From contig NW_012236531.1 of NCBI RefSeq assembly GCF_000787575.1, forward strand, positions 1,697,396 through 1,761,395: a stretch of 64,000 bases of DNA. Direction: 5' to 3'. The stretch is from Acytostelium subglobosum LB1 (Eukaryota; Evosea; Eumycetozoa; Acytosteliales; Acytosteliaceae). The notes beneath the pieces are model-generated. The model had not been told where the DNA came from, ran no database searches, and worked only from the letters and a program-made list of their open reading frames with translations. This document shows, piece by piece, positions 12,450-24,391 of the stretch. A program made the translations under genes and the position numbers. Numbering within the stretch: position 1 is the first letter of the stretch; every line of letters starts with the position of its first letter.

Positions 12450-14141
12450 TTAGGAAATGATACATTTCTTCCTTGATGATGATCGTGGTGGATTTTCTTC
12501 TATTGGATCGTTTTGTTGAATACGATTGCCTAGGTATCTATCGATCCGTGAGAGGATCGAATTGTAGGTCGTGAATCCACATTGTTTAAGATCACCAGTT
12601 ATACGAACAATGAATTGATCAAACGTCAATCGGTACATCTTGTAACTCTTGTTTGGTATTACTATCTCCAAGTACACGATTGACATTGGTGGTGGCATTG
12701 GGTTCAGTGCCTGTCCTCTAATTGTCAGGGATCTGATTGTAGGTGGCAATATCATGTAGTCTATAACAACAGACTCGAGATATGACAGATGAGTCAATGA
12801 TGCTGGGAGTGGTACTACACTGCGTAGGAAGTTCATGGCGAATGACCCTTCGATCGACAGTGATGTGATGGAGTTTGGAAGTCTTAGGCATCCATTATTA
12901 TGCATATCTGGCCTGAGTGTTAGATGCAACTTCTTCAGACCAATGGGCAAGACGAATGGTCTGTTGATCACTATCATTAGATCTTCGAGCGAGATGGGCA
13001 ATGTTCCTTGTGGTAGGTGGTCAATCCTATAGTCGTCCAAGAATGAGTGTACATGAAGTTGCGTGAGTGATGGGAATGTCTTGGATTTGATCCGACAAAG
13101 CACTTTGGTATAGACGGCAGTGAGTATCAAAGACTTTAACATAGAGTATGGCTGGTCAATGTTAAAGAGTGGGCTAGGTGCATCTAAAGACAGGTATTCA
13201 AGTGATGATTCAAATGGAATGATCTTGTTGAATGATTCTCCAAGTGATACACGTGTGACACTGTTACTGCACTCTAGATCATTGAGTGGATGATCGTAGC
13301 TACGACCTAGTTGTAGTGTCTCCAGTTTGGATGGTAGTATCCCATGTGTGATTGGATTGTTCCAATCAGATGTTTTGATTGATAGGTGTCTTAGACCATC
13401 GGGCAGTGTACCCTCCTCCAATGTACCATCGAAATAACCTTCAATTGTTAATGACGTTAACGTTTCAGGCAAACTATGTCTATTGATGTTTGAACGACGA
13501 TCATAACTGAATGTTATGGTCAAATCTGTAAAAGGTAGTGAAGAGGGCATTGGAAACATGTTCATCCAAACATTATATGACAATCCTATTGTTGTCATTT
13601 GTTGTTGCTCTTGTTGTTGTTGTTGTAACTTTATCAACAAGACCTCTCTCAAATCATTCCAGAACATTGGAGGCAGCATCTTTGCAACAGGTTGTATAGC
13701 AATATGACCAACATTAGGTATGGCCAATAAATAATCCTTCCAATCTCTCTCCATCTTTAATGACCACCAATCAGATATACCTAAATGTTATTGTTAATAA
13801 TCAATAACAATCAAACATTAGACATACTTACCTAGTGTAATACTATGATCGTATTGATCTGAAGCCAAACATGATGGTATCATTAGGGAGACTGATCGTT
13901 GTTTCCAAATGTTGATGTTGTTGGCATCATTGTTGATGATCTTCTCGTATGACTTTAAAGGAGTTGTGATATAAAGTTGATCACCAAATAGGTTTAGATT
14001 ATAAGGTGTTGAATCAAAGTGTAGATACCTATCACGTTGTTCAAACAATCTTTTACATAACAATGTAAACTTTATCTTATCCTCATTATCCACTATATAA
14101 TAAACTATTTCTTGTAATACTACATGTGGTAAATTATCCAT
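12450..14141 (-). CDS. F-box-like FNIP protein with CaaX box CIIS (FNIP gene 5)
   Basis: Exons 14141-13832 and 13780-12450 give 546 residues. I chose the ATG at 14141 (MDNLPHVVLQEIVYYIVDNE) because it aligns with the first residue of the sister genes; the open frame continues upstream without an ATG. The signature is DKIKFTLLCKRLFEQRDRYL. Repeats include LPDGLRHLSIKTSDWNNPIT and LPSKLETLQLG. A Gln run sits near the start of exon 2. The C-terminus SSSRKKCIIS joins a short basic patch to a CaaX box of the type found on farnesylated Ras proteins. Confidence 0.9.
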
Positions 14142-14386
14142 TGATTTTATAATTATCTCTTTGTTTGTGTATGTGTCGACATCACTTTGGGGGTTCACGC
14201 GACTGTTTGTGATTCGTTGTGCCCCTTCACAAAGGTCATGTACCACACTTGACCAATTCTTGTTTTGTTCTATCTCAGAGATATGTTTGATCTCGATCTA
14301 GGTCTGAAATTCATTCCCATTCTTTCAAGTAATACATCATAGTTATAAATATATATATATATGTGTTAGTTATATATTTATATAAT

Positions 14387-15720
14387 ATGTTACAAACGAA
14401 AAGACGATGGTTGTTATTATTAGTTGTAATTCTATGTTTTACTACAACTGCTATATATATAATTGTACAAAGAGAGTTATTAAGTAATAATATAAGTAGT
14501 AGTCATAGTAGTAATAGTAATACAAAGACAGAACATATACATAATCATCATCAACAACAACAATTACAACAACAAACTACATTCAATGTAGATAATGATT
14601 TACTAAATATTAACGTTAGCCAACATAAAGTATTAAGAAAGAAATCATTACAATGTAAACACTTCGATGTATTATATACATGGGTCAATGGAAGTGATCC
14701 ACAATGGATTAAAGAAAGGATGGCTACAGAAATGAGGTAGGTCACATTGCAAGCTATTCCCTCACTCAATCGCTAACATAATTAATCACCTAAGGCTTGG
14801 AATACCATATCAAGGTATATGGCGATATAGAGACGTGATGGGTTTAAAGTATTCATTGAGGAGTATTAAGAAACATTTGCCATGGGCCAGACGTATATTT
14901 GTAGTGACGGCACAACAGTATCCGACATGGTTCAATCAGACAATGGATGACTTTGATACTGGTGTCAAGTTCATCTTCCACGATCAATTATTCCACAACA
15001 AGAGTCATTTACCAACATACAGTTCATCCTCAATCGAAGCAAACTTTTGGAACTTACCAGATACCGTCTCTGATTGCTTCATATATCTAAACGATGATAT
15101 ATTCTTTTCATCAGACAGTATGTACATTATCGAGTTGGGTGAGCATGAGCATTCGTACTGATTGATTAATCAAATATGTAGTCAGACAGGATGACCTTTA
15201 TCGAATCGACACTGGACAAGCACTTCATTTCACAGGATGGAAGGCACCTGTTCGTTTGGAACTTCAACAGACAAATCCATATCATGCATCACATGCTTAC
15301 ACGAATGGATTGTTGGACAAGATGTGGGGAATAGAGACAAGAAACTACTTTGCTCATGGTGCATTATTGTTGAACAAACGTATCCTATCACTGATAAGGG
15401 ATACATTCAGCAAAGAGTTGGACAATGACAGTGCCTCACCATTCAGATCGAAATCAATGTTTGTTCTACAGTTTGTTTATGTTCACTTCGTATCGAGGTT
15501 CATCGAGTCGTACACTGGCCGTCAAGATTTCAACTATTATGGCGAGATTAGAGATTGGCCCAATCACATGGAACGACTGACCAAGGACATCATCCAGAAG
15601 CGACCAAAATGTGTCTGTCTCAATGATGGCCTACAAGAGAACTTCAATCAAACTGTGCTCACAACTCTCGAACACATGTTCGAGACACTATTTCCAGATA
15701 AACAAAGTTGGGAGATTTGA
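14387..15720 (+). CDS. Stealth-family (GNPTAB-like) sugar-phosphate transferase
   Basis: Exons 14387-14736, 14795-15117 and 15182-15720 give 403 residues. The start is the ATG at 14387. Residues 8-27 (WLLLLVVILCFTTTAIYIIV) form a signal anchor, followed by a Ser/Asn/Gln-rich stem, so this should be a type II Golgi or ER membrane protein. Conserved region 1 is at 93-107 (FDVLYTWVNGSDPQW). Conserved region 2 includes YSLRSIKKHLPWARRIFVVT, LPTYSSSSIEANFWNLPD and FIYLNDDIFF. Stealth proteins transfer hexose-1-phosphate (GlcNAc-1-phosphotransferase in animals, capsule enzymes in bacteria). Dictyostelid lysosomal enzymes carry phosphorylated glycans, so a role there is plausible but inferred. It ends 43 bases from the convergent FNIP gene 6. 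Confidence 0.85.
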
Positions 15721-15763
15721 TTGATCGATTGATTGATTGATCGATCGATTCTCTCTTATTTGA

Positions 15764-17533
15764 TTACAACAAATTATTTAATAATTTGTTTCCAGCCAAT
15801 GACTCGTGGACACGATCGATATTGATAAAGCCTGTACTCTGTAGATTTTGTTGGTAGTTGAAGAATAGAGTGTCTGATAGGCGTAGTAGATGTTGCATCT
15901 GATCCAAATAGTCGTTGATACCGACACTGAGTCGGCTCACTGTCTCAGGAAGTTGTCGAAGGAATTCAGAGTTGATCTCATGGCGATATCCTCGTAATAA
16001 TAATTTCCGCACAGACTTTGGAATGACCTCTGCTACATTGAGTCGATGTTCATATCCTTCCAATTGAAGCCTGGTCACCGACGACGGAATATCACCAACA
16101 TTAATTGGATTGTTGAGTGTGAGATAGAGACTGGTAACAGAGTCTGGTACCAAATTATTGGACAACTCATCGTAAACAATGTGATCATTTCTTGGCACAA
16201 AGCATATGAATAGCATTTCGATACCATGTGGAATGCCTGTGAGTGGTCGCTCAGTTTGAAGGTAAAGACGTCGGAGTGATGTGGGCAGTGCTGAGAGGTC
16301 AAGAGGTCCATCGCCAATGAATTGATCAATGTTGAGCTCGACCAAGTTGGGAAAGGCTGACGATGTGATGGCTGGCAGTGATGGAAGATCGGCAACAATC
16401 TCAATCTCTTGGAGATTGGTAAAGATATCCACATTGGAGCGGAACAATGGATAGCATTCGATATTGAGAAGTAATAATGATTGATGAGCAATGATTGGTT
16501 GAGTGTATGTTTGACTAAGTGTGAGCTCTGTGACTGTTGGAGGTAGACCAACAAGAGGAAGGTTGAAGGCTGATTCCCTCAAACCCAAACAAGTTAGAGT
16601 GGCCGGCAGTATGTCCTGATGAGTGTCCAAAGGTTGATCAAATGCGGATCCAAACACAAGTGTCATCAATGTCGCAGGGAGGACTCTTGGATTGATTGGT
16701 AGATTGAATGATGGACCAAACACCAATTGCTCCAGTTGTGATGGCAGTGTGTCGGGTCCTATCGGTTGATTCCATTGCTCGCACTGTCCAAGGTTCAAGC
16801 TCTTTAGTCCACTCGGGAGAACGCCGCCATCAAATGATCGGTCGTACACTCCTTGGATCTCCAGTGTGATCAATGATCGTGGAAGATAGCCTGGTGTGAT
16901 ATGGTCTGTGATCTTAAGATGCAGTTGTACCTCTGTCAATGGCAGATCAAACATTGGCAACGTTACTGTGAATGAACCAGAGTACAACAGTTTGGAGATT
17001 GATCTTGAGTTGGCCAACTCATTCAATAACTCTGGCATGTTCAATCGATTCCAAACATTGTGCACTGACATAATGCTACCATAGTCTCTGAACTTGACCT
17101 GATCAATGCTTGGTATCATCTCCACCTCTTGGCAAATCATTTCATAGCTCATCTTTGTCGCGCCTATCATATGAAGTCAGTACGAATGAATGAAGTATGA
17201 ATGAGCTAGCTAGACTAGACTAGAATACTTACTGAATGTGTAGTCATTGACCAAGTTGATTAGAGTATTGAATGAATGTATCAATACTGATTGCGACTTG
17301 TTGTTTAGATCGTCAATGATCATCTGTTTGTATGAGTTTAGACATATGTTATCATTGATATTGAGTAAACATCTATGTCTTAATGGTAGTTGCTTTGTAT
17401 TGAATCGTAGATAACTATGTCTCTTTTCAAACATCCATCTACATGTCATTGATAACAACAATCTATCAACATTATTATGTATACATTCTACTACTATATG
17501 TCTAAGTACTATTAATGGAAGTGTATCCAACAT
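15764..17533 (-). CDS. F-box-like FNIP-repeat protein (FNIP gene 6)
   Basis: Exons 17533-17233 and 17163-15764 give 566 residues. The N-terminus is MLDTLPLIVLRHIVVECIHN, then DRLLLSMTCRWMFEKRHSYL. The repeats are regular, for example LPSGLKSLNLGQCEQWNQPI, LPSQLEQLVFGPSFNLPINP and LPATLMTLVFGSAFDQPLDT. The C-terminal module is LLRLSDTLFFNYQQNLQSTG, ending NKLLNNLL, with no CaaX box. About 500 bases of non-coding DNA separate its start from the 3' end of the first Ras gene. Confidence 0.9.
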
Positions 17534-18020
17534 GTTGATTATTAATGTTATCTCTATCCTCTATCTCTAACTCTTTGTCATGACGACAGACACATTTGTG
17601 GCGAACCTGTCGTCGACGGAAACACATGAAAAGAGTGCCGCCAGTCATTGGCGAATGGGTGTGGTTGTGTCGCGCGAGGTCTACACTACTTTGAGTGAGA
17701 CTAATTGTTTATTGTTGTTGTTGTTGTTGTTGTTGAGGTTGTTGTTCTGTTGTACATAAGTCTAATAATAACACATGACTCCTTAAAGATACTAGGAGTT
17801 GAGGGTCGGATTGCAATGGAAGTTTGAATGATGGTGGAATGAAGGAAGGAAGGTGTGTCGTTTATACAATGTCTTGTAATCTCCTGTAAGGGCTGCGTGC
17901 ACACGCACTTCCAACACATTCGATCAATCATACATCAATCATTCATTCAATCATTCGCTCGCTCGCTCACTCACTGCACTACAGTGAAGGCTGGCTCCGT
18001 CTTGAGAATCGCGACTGTCT
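17534..18020. other. Gap between FNIP gene 6 and the first Ras gene
   Basis: This 487-base gap holds the upstream region of FNIP gene 6, with G/T-rich patches at 17630-17700 (gggtgtggttgtg) that in G-box terms are candidate promoter elements, and the 3' flank of the Ras gene with a gtt run at about 17710-17735. I see no gene; an open frame at 17701-17931 on the minus strand is low-complexity and unsupported. Confidence 0.4.
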
Positions 18021-18670
18021 TTAGAGAAGAGCACACTTGTTCATAAGGTTACCCTTCTTCTTCTTCTTGTCTGGCTTGGTGTCACCCTTGGTGTCCCTTC
18101 TAATCTCACGAACCAGCGAGTAGAATGACTCCTCAACATTGACACGAATCTTGGCTGATGTCTATGTTTGATTGATTGATTGATTGAATGTTAGTCGCTA
18201 CTTCATGTTTGATTGATTGATTGAATGAATAAACATACCTCGAGGAATGGACAACCGAATGACTTGGCAAGGTCTTGACCCTCGCCGGTGGTGACTTGAC
18301 GCTCACCCTCCAAGTCGCACTTGTTACCGACGACGATCATTGGCACCTTGTCCTTGTCCTTGACTCTGAGAATCTGCTCACGGAATGCAGCAATCTCATC
18401 GAATGATGATCGTGAGGTGATCGAGTAGACACAAAGGAATCCACCACCAGTTCTCATGTATTGATCACGCATGGCTGAGTACTCTTCTTGACCAGCAGTG
18501 TCGAGGATGTCCAACAAGCATGTCTCGTCATCGATGGTGACCTGCTTTCTGTACGAGTCCTCAATAGTGGGATCGTACTCATCAATGAAGTGATTCTGGA
18601 TCAACTGAATAGTCAACGCTGACTTGCCGACACCACCACCTCCAACAATTACCAACTTGTACTCTGTCAT
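18021..18670 (-). CDS. Ras GTPase, RasD/RasG type (copy 1)
   Basis: Exons 18670-18239 and 18161-18021 give 190 residues, the usual Ras length. The P-loop GGGGVGKS keeps the residues equivalent to Gly12 and Gly13. Switch I (YDPTIEDSY), DTAGQEEY with Gln61, NKCD and ETSAK are all intact. A lysine run (KKKKK) precedes the C-terminal CALL, a CaaX box whose final Leu favours geranylgeranylation. The only intron is after ..CPFLE, the same place as in copy 2. MRTGGGFLC has Gly where I recall Gln in RasD/RasG and Glu in human Ras. Two 17-bp direct repeats and a G/T-rich tract lie upstream. Confidence 0.95.
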
Positions 18671-18835
18671 CTTTTTAGTGATTGATTGAGATATAGATAT
18701 AGATATAGATACAGTTATAACTTTTCTAGATTATTTGATTGATTGATTAATGTTGATTGATTGAATGTGAATGATAGTGTTAGTGTTAGGGATGTGATCA
18801 ACTAACTAATTGATTGATTGATCGCTCGTTCGAGA

Positions 18836-18952
18836 TATGGATGGATGGCTTGGGTTGGCTTGGCTTGGTTGGGGGTTGGATGTGGTTGTTGGTGTTGTGT
18901 TGTATGTGTGTGTGTGTTGTGTTGTGTGTTGTGTTGTGTGAATGTCAATTGG
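18836..18952 (-). promoter_or_regulatory. C/A-rich tract upstream of ras copy 1
   Basis: On the Ras sense strand this reads as alternating ACAC runs followed by ccaacccccaacc-like elements, about 170-280 bases before the start codon. CA-rich G-boxes in front of Ras and other developmental genes of D. discoideum bind the factor GBF. The match here is compositional, not a proven site. Confidence 0.35.
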
Positions 18953-19040
18953 ATTCGATTCAGTCAAGATCAAGATCTGAGATATATGATAAAGATCTTC
19001 GTTTGACTGACTATGATGTGTAGTAGTCATATTATATTTT

Positions 19041-19110
19041 TATACATACAAGTAATTTTGTTTGTTTGATTGTTTGATTGCAAGTACTTGTTGTATACAT
19101 ACAAGTAATT
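19041..19110. repeat. 17-bp direct repeat, two copies
   Basis: The sequence tatacatacaagtaatt occurs at 19041-19057 and again at 19094-19110, each followed by ttg/gttg and a tttgattg stretch. The spacing is 53 bases. Its position about 370-440 bases upstream of the Ras start makes a paired regulatory site possible. Confidence 0.6.
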
Positions 19111-19435
19111 GTTGTTGTTTGATTGTTGTTGTTGATATTGTAGTGACACAGACAGTCTAGATTATAAATAATAAAATAAGCAACTATGTTTGATATTGGA
19201 TATTAATGAGTATACTCCACTCATTGGGTGTGTGTTAACCCAATTGGTTGGTATTTGGATCAAACAATGTTATTCAGTGAACACTTTTTGAGCATAATGG
19301 GGTGTTTTTTTCATCAACAGGTCCATCATCGATCACATTATCACCACACAATGCCAAATGAAAAAACACAACATCTATTTTTGGAATGAATAATTATCAT
19401 TCATTCATGAACAAGTAATAACTGATCATTATATT

Positions 19436-19467
19436 ATCTCTATCTATCTATCTATCTATCTATCTAT
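19436..19467. repeat. TATC microsatellite
   Basis: About seven uninterrupted tatc units in non-coding DNA between the first Ras gene and FNIP gene 7. Confidence 0.85.
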
Positions 19468-19645
19468 ATTTATTTAGAGATACTATTTGTTGTTGTTGAA
19501 CACTCTGTGTGTTCTCGTGCAACAATCAAGAGGAGTCTTGACGTTTAGGGTCCATACAACAATGCCAACAACATCAGGGGCAACCTGAAGACGATGCAGT
19601 CTCCAACATATTTGGCTTGCAAGCCACCTCATCAAGCCAATGACA

Positions 19646-19711
19646 TAGCTACACCTCGTCAAGCCAATGACACACAGGTAGCTGTGCCATTGGCCAGGTG
19701 GGGTGTAGCTA
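19646..19711. repeat. Imperfect inverted repeat (fold-back) with GCCAATG cores
   Basis: The left arm starts tagctacacc and contains gccaatg-cac. The right arm is its near complement, ending ggtgtagcta. The arms pair over 10 bases at the outer end and 7 at the inner core, with a mismatched stretch between. The half unit cctc(a/g)tcaagccaatgaca is also repeated directly just to the left (19627-19645), and a further gattggct lies to the right. This could be a hairpin RNA, a remnant of a small fold-back element or a regulatory palindrome. Confidence 0.55.
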
Positions 19712-20324
19712 GGTGATTGGCTGGGTAGAGAGCTACGACATCATCAAATGTAGGCGCGTCAAAAAAAAAGTAGCTTGTATCAGTGAAGTTCCTTAGTTTG
19801 ATTTATGGTTTGCAAAAGTTCTCCGGGATGGAGTTGTTTACGATTGAGAAAGAGACAAAGTGAGACAAAGAGAGAGGTGTCGATCACTTCTTCCATCAAC
19901 AATTACAACTTTGAGATTGAATCCGTCAAAAATACCACTCAATATCCAACGACACATTTCACAAGTTCAGGCAACTAACCGACAAGTTATGCATCCATTC
20001 CAGTCCAGAGATCAACAATAACATCTTTATCCACGCTGACAATCTCTCATCCTATTTCGCATCCATTCAAGTTGACAATTCACTCCAATCGCGCATCACA
20101 TCACTGGAGCTATTCCACTCAATCAATCATTAGCGGTTGAGTGGAACTATTCCAATCACATACACACACGCACACAACATTACTCAACCCATGGACTCGA
20201 TCAAGCCAAATCTAACCAGGATTTGGAAATTATTTGGTAAATCTCAAACGATCAATCAGTTCGTCAACTTGGATCAATCACCATCCAAACAGATAAACAA
20301 AGTAATAAACATATACGAATAGAT

Positions 20325-22000
20325 ATGGAGTCATTACCACTTACAGTACTTGGCAATATAGTTGATCAATTGGATGATAATACTGATCGTTTGATGTTGA
20401 CGTTGGTCTGTAAACGATACTTTGAACATCGTCATATATATCTAAACTTTATCACCGATGACTTTATCCAGTTCAAAATCACAAGATCTCTACAACAACA
20501 ACAACAAACATCAACATCATTAAAGTCGTACCAGTCAATCCTTGATCAAGACTCTGACAATCGACACAAATCAATCTATCTCTACACCAACTCGAGTGAC
20601 CTATGGAGGCAGCCAAGGGTATATGATGTAACCATCTTCATAGGTATGTCGTGTCGTTGTCATCACACACTCATTCAATCAAGTTACTAACTAACTCTTA
20701 TGAAGGGGACTCATTGACGAACCAGGATCAATGGCATCAGGATGTGATGAATGTACCTTTGATAAAGAGGTTAACGTTTGCCGATAGTTTGGAAAGTCCC
20801 TTGCACCAAACATTCTGGGATGGTGCATTGCCCTTCCTCAACAAGTTGCGGGCTAGTCATCCAAACATTGTTATCTCATACGTCATGTTATCAACTCCAC
20901 AACAAAGATCATTATGTCATGTGCCTTTGAATGGACTCAGTATCTACTTTAACCAAGATGAGGATTCTGCAGAGGACATCATTGATATCAATTCAGTTGT
21001 TGGCACATCATTCTTCCCCAAGACACTAGACACACTACTATTGTATAGTGATTATGCGATGCCCCTCGACAACTCCACAGACCTCTCTGGCCTCACTCAC
21101 CTCACTACTCTGTTTCTATCAAACATGTGCCATCCACTCAATGGAGACCGTCTGCCCCGCTCACTCACAGGTCTTGAGCTGAGCTCAAACTTTGACCAAC
21201 CCGTGACCAACCTGCCATCAGCACTCACCGACCTCACGGTCTACTCCTCACAGACATCCTCCATCGTACATCCACCAGCATTGAAGTATCTTTACCAATG
21301 CACGACCGCATCGAACTTGTCACAACACCTCTATCACAGTCTCACCGAACTTGTGCTCGGACTCATTGGCGAGGGTGATCTGAGCCACATCACATCGGAC
21401 AATTTGCCCGTGCTCAAGAAGCTTACATGCCAAGGATTCACAATGATGATGAACCTCGACCCTTTGGACCTGTCCACACTGCCCACCTCGCTCAAGTGGC
21501 TGAACATCACACCAAACAAACCGATCGAATCAGTGCCGTGTGGAGTCGAGAGCCTAAGAATATCGTTCACTCAATCAAACTTCCAGTTGCCAGACAATCT
21601 CTTCCAACAGCCATCCTCCATTCGTAAATTGCAACTCTTTGGCTATGAGCATCCTTTGAGGGCGGGTGAAGTGCCCGCCTCCACAAAGGTGCTGAAGCTG
21701 GTCACGTACTATCAGAGATTGGATGTTGCCAGGGTGTTGAATCCACAGACTGGACCACAACTGACAAAGTTGAAATGGGAAGGCTATGAAGATGTGGACG
21801 TACATAACTTTTTGATGGAGTTGCCCGAGTCACTGATCAGTTTGGAACTTGGCACAAAGATGATGAACCTAAGAAGAGTGTCCAATTCATTGTTCTTCCA
21901 CACCGACTACATCTTTACTCGATCTGGATTCATCACATTGGACACTGTCAAGTACATGCATTCTCCAAGATATTGTCCAGCGAGATACATCAATCAATGA
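20325..22000 (+). CDS. F-box-like FNIP-repeat protein (FNIP gene 7)
   Basis: Exons 20325-20643 and 20706-22000 give 537 residues. The N-terminus is MESLPLTVLGNIVDQLDDNT, then DRLMLTLVCKRYFEHRHIYL. The FNIP repeats are weaker than elsewhere (LPRSLTGLELSSNFDQPVTN, LPSALTDLTVY, LPTSLKWLNIT). The tail is LRRVSNSLFFHTDYIFTRSG, ending RYINQ. It is the only plus-strand gene between the two Ras copies, so the Ras duplication and this insertion or retention must be ordered relative to each other. Confidence 0.9.
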
Positions 22001-22203
22001 CACATGTACAGAGACTTGGAATAATCCCTTATTGGGTCCACATTATACAATACAACTACAACATTATTATTTGTTGTAATTGTTTATTAGAATAATGTAC
22101 ACGTCGATTGGAAGTGATCGATCAGTTGATGAGTGAGTGTGACAATCTTAAAGTCCAAACACATGATTGATCAATCCATTGATTGATTGATTGATTCATT
22201 GAC

Positions 22204-22868
22204 TTAGAGAAGGGTACACTTGGCCAAGTTCTTCTTCTTCTTCTTGTCTGGCTTGACGGTTCCCTTTGTTTCCTTTCTGATCTCACGGACCAACGAGTAG
22301 AATGACTCCTCAATGTTCACACGAATCCTGGCTGAGGTCTAAAAGATTGATTGGGAATGTGGTGGAATAGTTCCATAAGTGTGTGTTAGTTGGGGTGATC
22401 AGTCAATAATGAAGAGTGAGTCTCAAACAAACATACCTCGAGGAATGGACAACCGAATGACTTGGCAAGGTCTTGACCCTCGCCGGTGGTGACTTGACGC
22501 TCGCTCTCCAAATCACACTTGTTACCAATGATGATCATTGGCACCTTGTCCTTGTCCTTGACTCTGAGGATTTGCTCGCGGAAGGATGCAATCTCATCGA
22601 ATGATGATCGTGAGGTGATCGAGTAGACACAGAGGAATCCACCACCAGTTCTCATGTATTGATCACGCATGGCTGAGTACTCCTCTTGACCAGCAGTGTC
22701 GAGGATGTCCAACAAGCATGTCTCGTCATCGATAGTGGCTTGCTTCCTGTACGAGTCCTCAATAGTTGGATCGTACTCATCCATGAACAGATTCTGGATC
22801 AACTGAATAGTCAATGCTGACTTGCCGACACCACCACCTCCAACAATTACCAACTTGTACTCTGTCAT
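22204..22868 (-). CDS. Ras GTPase, RasD/RasG type (copy 2)
   Basis: Exons 22868-22437 and 22338-22204 give 188 residues, almost identical to copy 1. All G motifs are intact ([34 protein letters not shown]). Differences cluster beside switch [10 protein letters not shown] in place of NHFIDEYDP, and KQATIDD in place of KQVTIDD. These are residues 27, 29 and 45, which influence nucleotide and effector contacts in Ras. The tail is [13 protein letters not shown], again ending in Leu (geranylgeranyl type). The MRTGGGF change is shared with copy 1, which supports recent duplication. Confidence 0.95.
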
Positions 22869-23483
22869 CTTTGATTACTTTCTATTATTACTAGTTATTA
22901 TTATTATTATTATTATTTGTTTGATTGTTGTTGTTTGATTGACCCTTTAAATGACTTTGTCTTCTGACTTGTTTTCTGTTGCCCTGTTTTATTAATAGGG
23001 TTCAGGACCTTGAGCCCAAACTTTTCATCCAATGAGATTCACCGAACTTTTTTTGACCCTTTCGATGATCAAACAGATCAATCTAAAGTCTAAATTTGTA
23101 ATCTGATTAAAGATAGTATAGATCTAAACAAATATCTTTTAGATCATAATATTAATCATTGGTAAATACTTAAGGAGTAAAGGTTTATTTGAATATATTA
23201 AGAGGAAACCAACTACTAAGGATATTATTTAATTAAACAGTACATGATCATGAAGAGTAATGAGGATCTGATTTATGGATTTTACCTACATAGTCAGGAA
23301 AGATAATAATCAAATAAAATCTTATACACCTCCAGTGGAATAGAATAGAAGGTAGTCAGTGTGTGATTGATCATGTCAAAGACAATCTGGGAAACTCAAA
23401 GGTGTGTGGGAATTGATAAATATTTACACTCGTCTTTTGTTTCAAAACATATATTGATGAATAGATAGATAAGAATATATATA
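22869..23483. other. AT-rich gap between ras copy 2 and the TPR-like gene
   Basis: This 615-base divergent promoter region is strongly AT-rich, with tta/att runs beside the Ras start and T/A homopolymers elsewhere. I see no gene or RNA motif. Confidence 0.4.
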
Positions 23484-24391
23484 ATGATACAAGAAGAAGA
23501 CATTGACAAAGTCATTTGTGACAATAACGACAACAACAATGACAAATGTGAAGAAGAGGAAGACAAGCACCAAGCTGAAGATGACAACAACATCACAACA
23601 AACTCAATAGAGTACATGATGTTGTATAACAAGTACAATAATAATAGACATTCTCGTGATGTTGTTGAACTTGATCATACACAGATAGACAGTATCCAAT
23701 CACATTCACATACAAACTATACACCTGCTGCTACTCTGAATGAAGTCAATGGAGAAAAGAGACCAAGAACATTCATTCAAAAGATATTGTTCTATCAAAG
23801 GTGGCTGTCTACATTGATGTTGGTGCTGTTGGTGTTGGCAACTGTGAAGAACAAGGATAATAGAAACATTACAATCATGATGAACAATGCAAAGGACAGA
23901 CTAATGAATCATAATATGCGACTAAATCAAATGGTAGAAGAATACAATCATTACAACATGATTGGTGATGTAGAGAATACCCTTCAATCACTATACTCAC
24001 TCTTGAGAATAGCTCCCTACGACTGCAGTGCACGAATACGTATCGCACAGATACTCAATCAAGTATGTTGGTTGTTGAAGAATGAGCCATCATAGGCGTG
24101 TCAATACTGATCAATCATACATAGAATCGAAACAGTACAAACATAGTCAAGGCAGAATCAATGTATATCGATGCATTGAACTGTGAACGATGGTTAAACA
24201 TTGGATATATAACAGAGTTGTTGGATTTCTACATGTCACTGGATCGATACAACGAAGCAATCTCATTGTATTATCGTGCTATAGCAATGTTTGGTTTCGA
24301 CAATGATCAACTGAGAAAGACAAGACTACCAAATCTAGTCAAGCCAACACCAACATCACCAACAGGGCATATGCATGGTACTTTGGACTGA
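23484..24391 (+). CDS. TPR-like protein with one membrane segment
   Basis: Exons 23484-24062 and 24125-24391 give 281 residues. The first ~90 residues are acidic, Asn-rich and low-complexity. Residues about 108-122 (LSTLMLVLLVLATVK) form one hydrophobic helix, followed by two or three TPR-like helical pairs (VENTLQSLYSLLRIAPYDCS; LDFYMSLDRYNEAISLYYRA). The pattern of an acidic N-terminus, a single transmembrane helix and TPRs suggests a membrane-bound scaffold or chaperone adaptor. I do not recognise the family. The 3' end is uncertain because the last residues are low-complexity. Confidence 0.65.

Larger units (their letters stand above)
18671..20324. other. 1.65-kb intergenic region between ras copy 1 and FNIP gene 7
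   Basis: This is the longest non-coding stretch in the window. Near the Ras start are a C/A-rich tract (G/T on the plus strand, 18840-18950) and a 17-bp direct repeat. A TATC microsatellite is at 19436-19467 and an imperfect fold-back at about 19646-19711. The last 300 bases are AT-rich leader for FNIP gene 7. Open frames here (for example 20137-20322) lack any recognisable motif, so I call no protein gene. An RNA gene cannot be excluded. Confidence 0.45.

Noticed and set aside
17580-17700. GC-richer segment with short inverted repeats, considered as a tRNA or snRNA gene
   Set aside because: No cloverleaf, B box or terminal T run could be made out. It fits better as promoter sequence of FNIP gene 6.
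20137-20322. Sixty-one-codon frame just upstream of FNIP gene 7
   Set aside because: It lies in the leader of that gene, is low in complexity and has no recognisable product.
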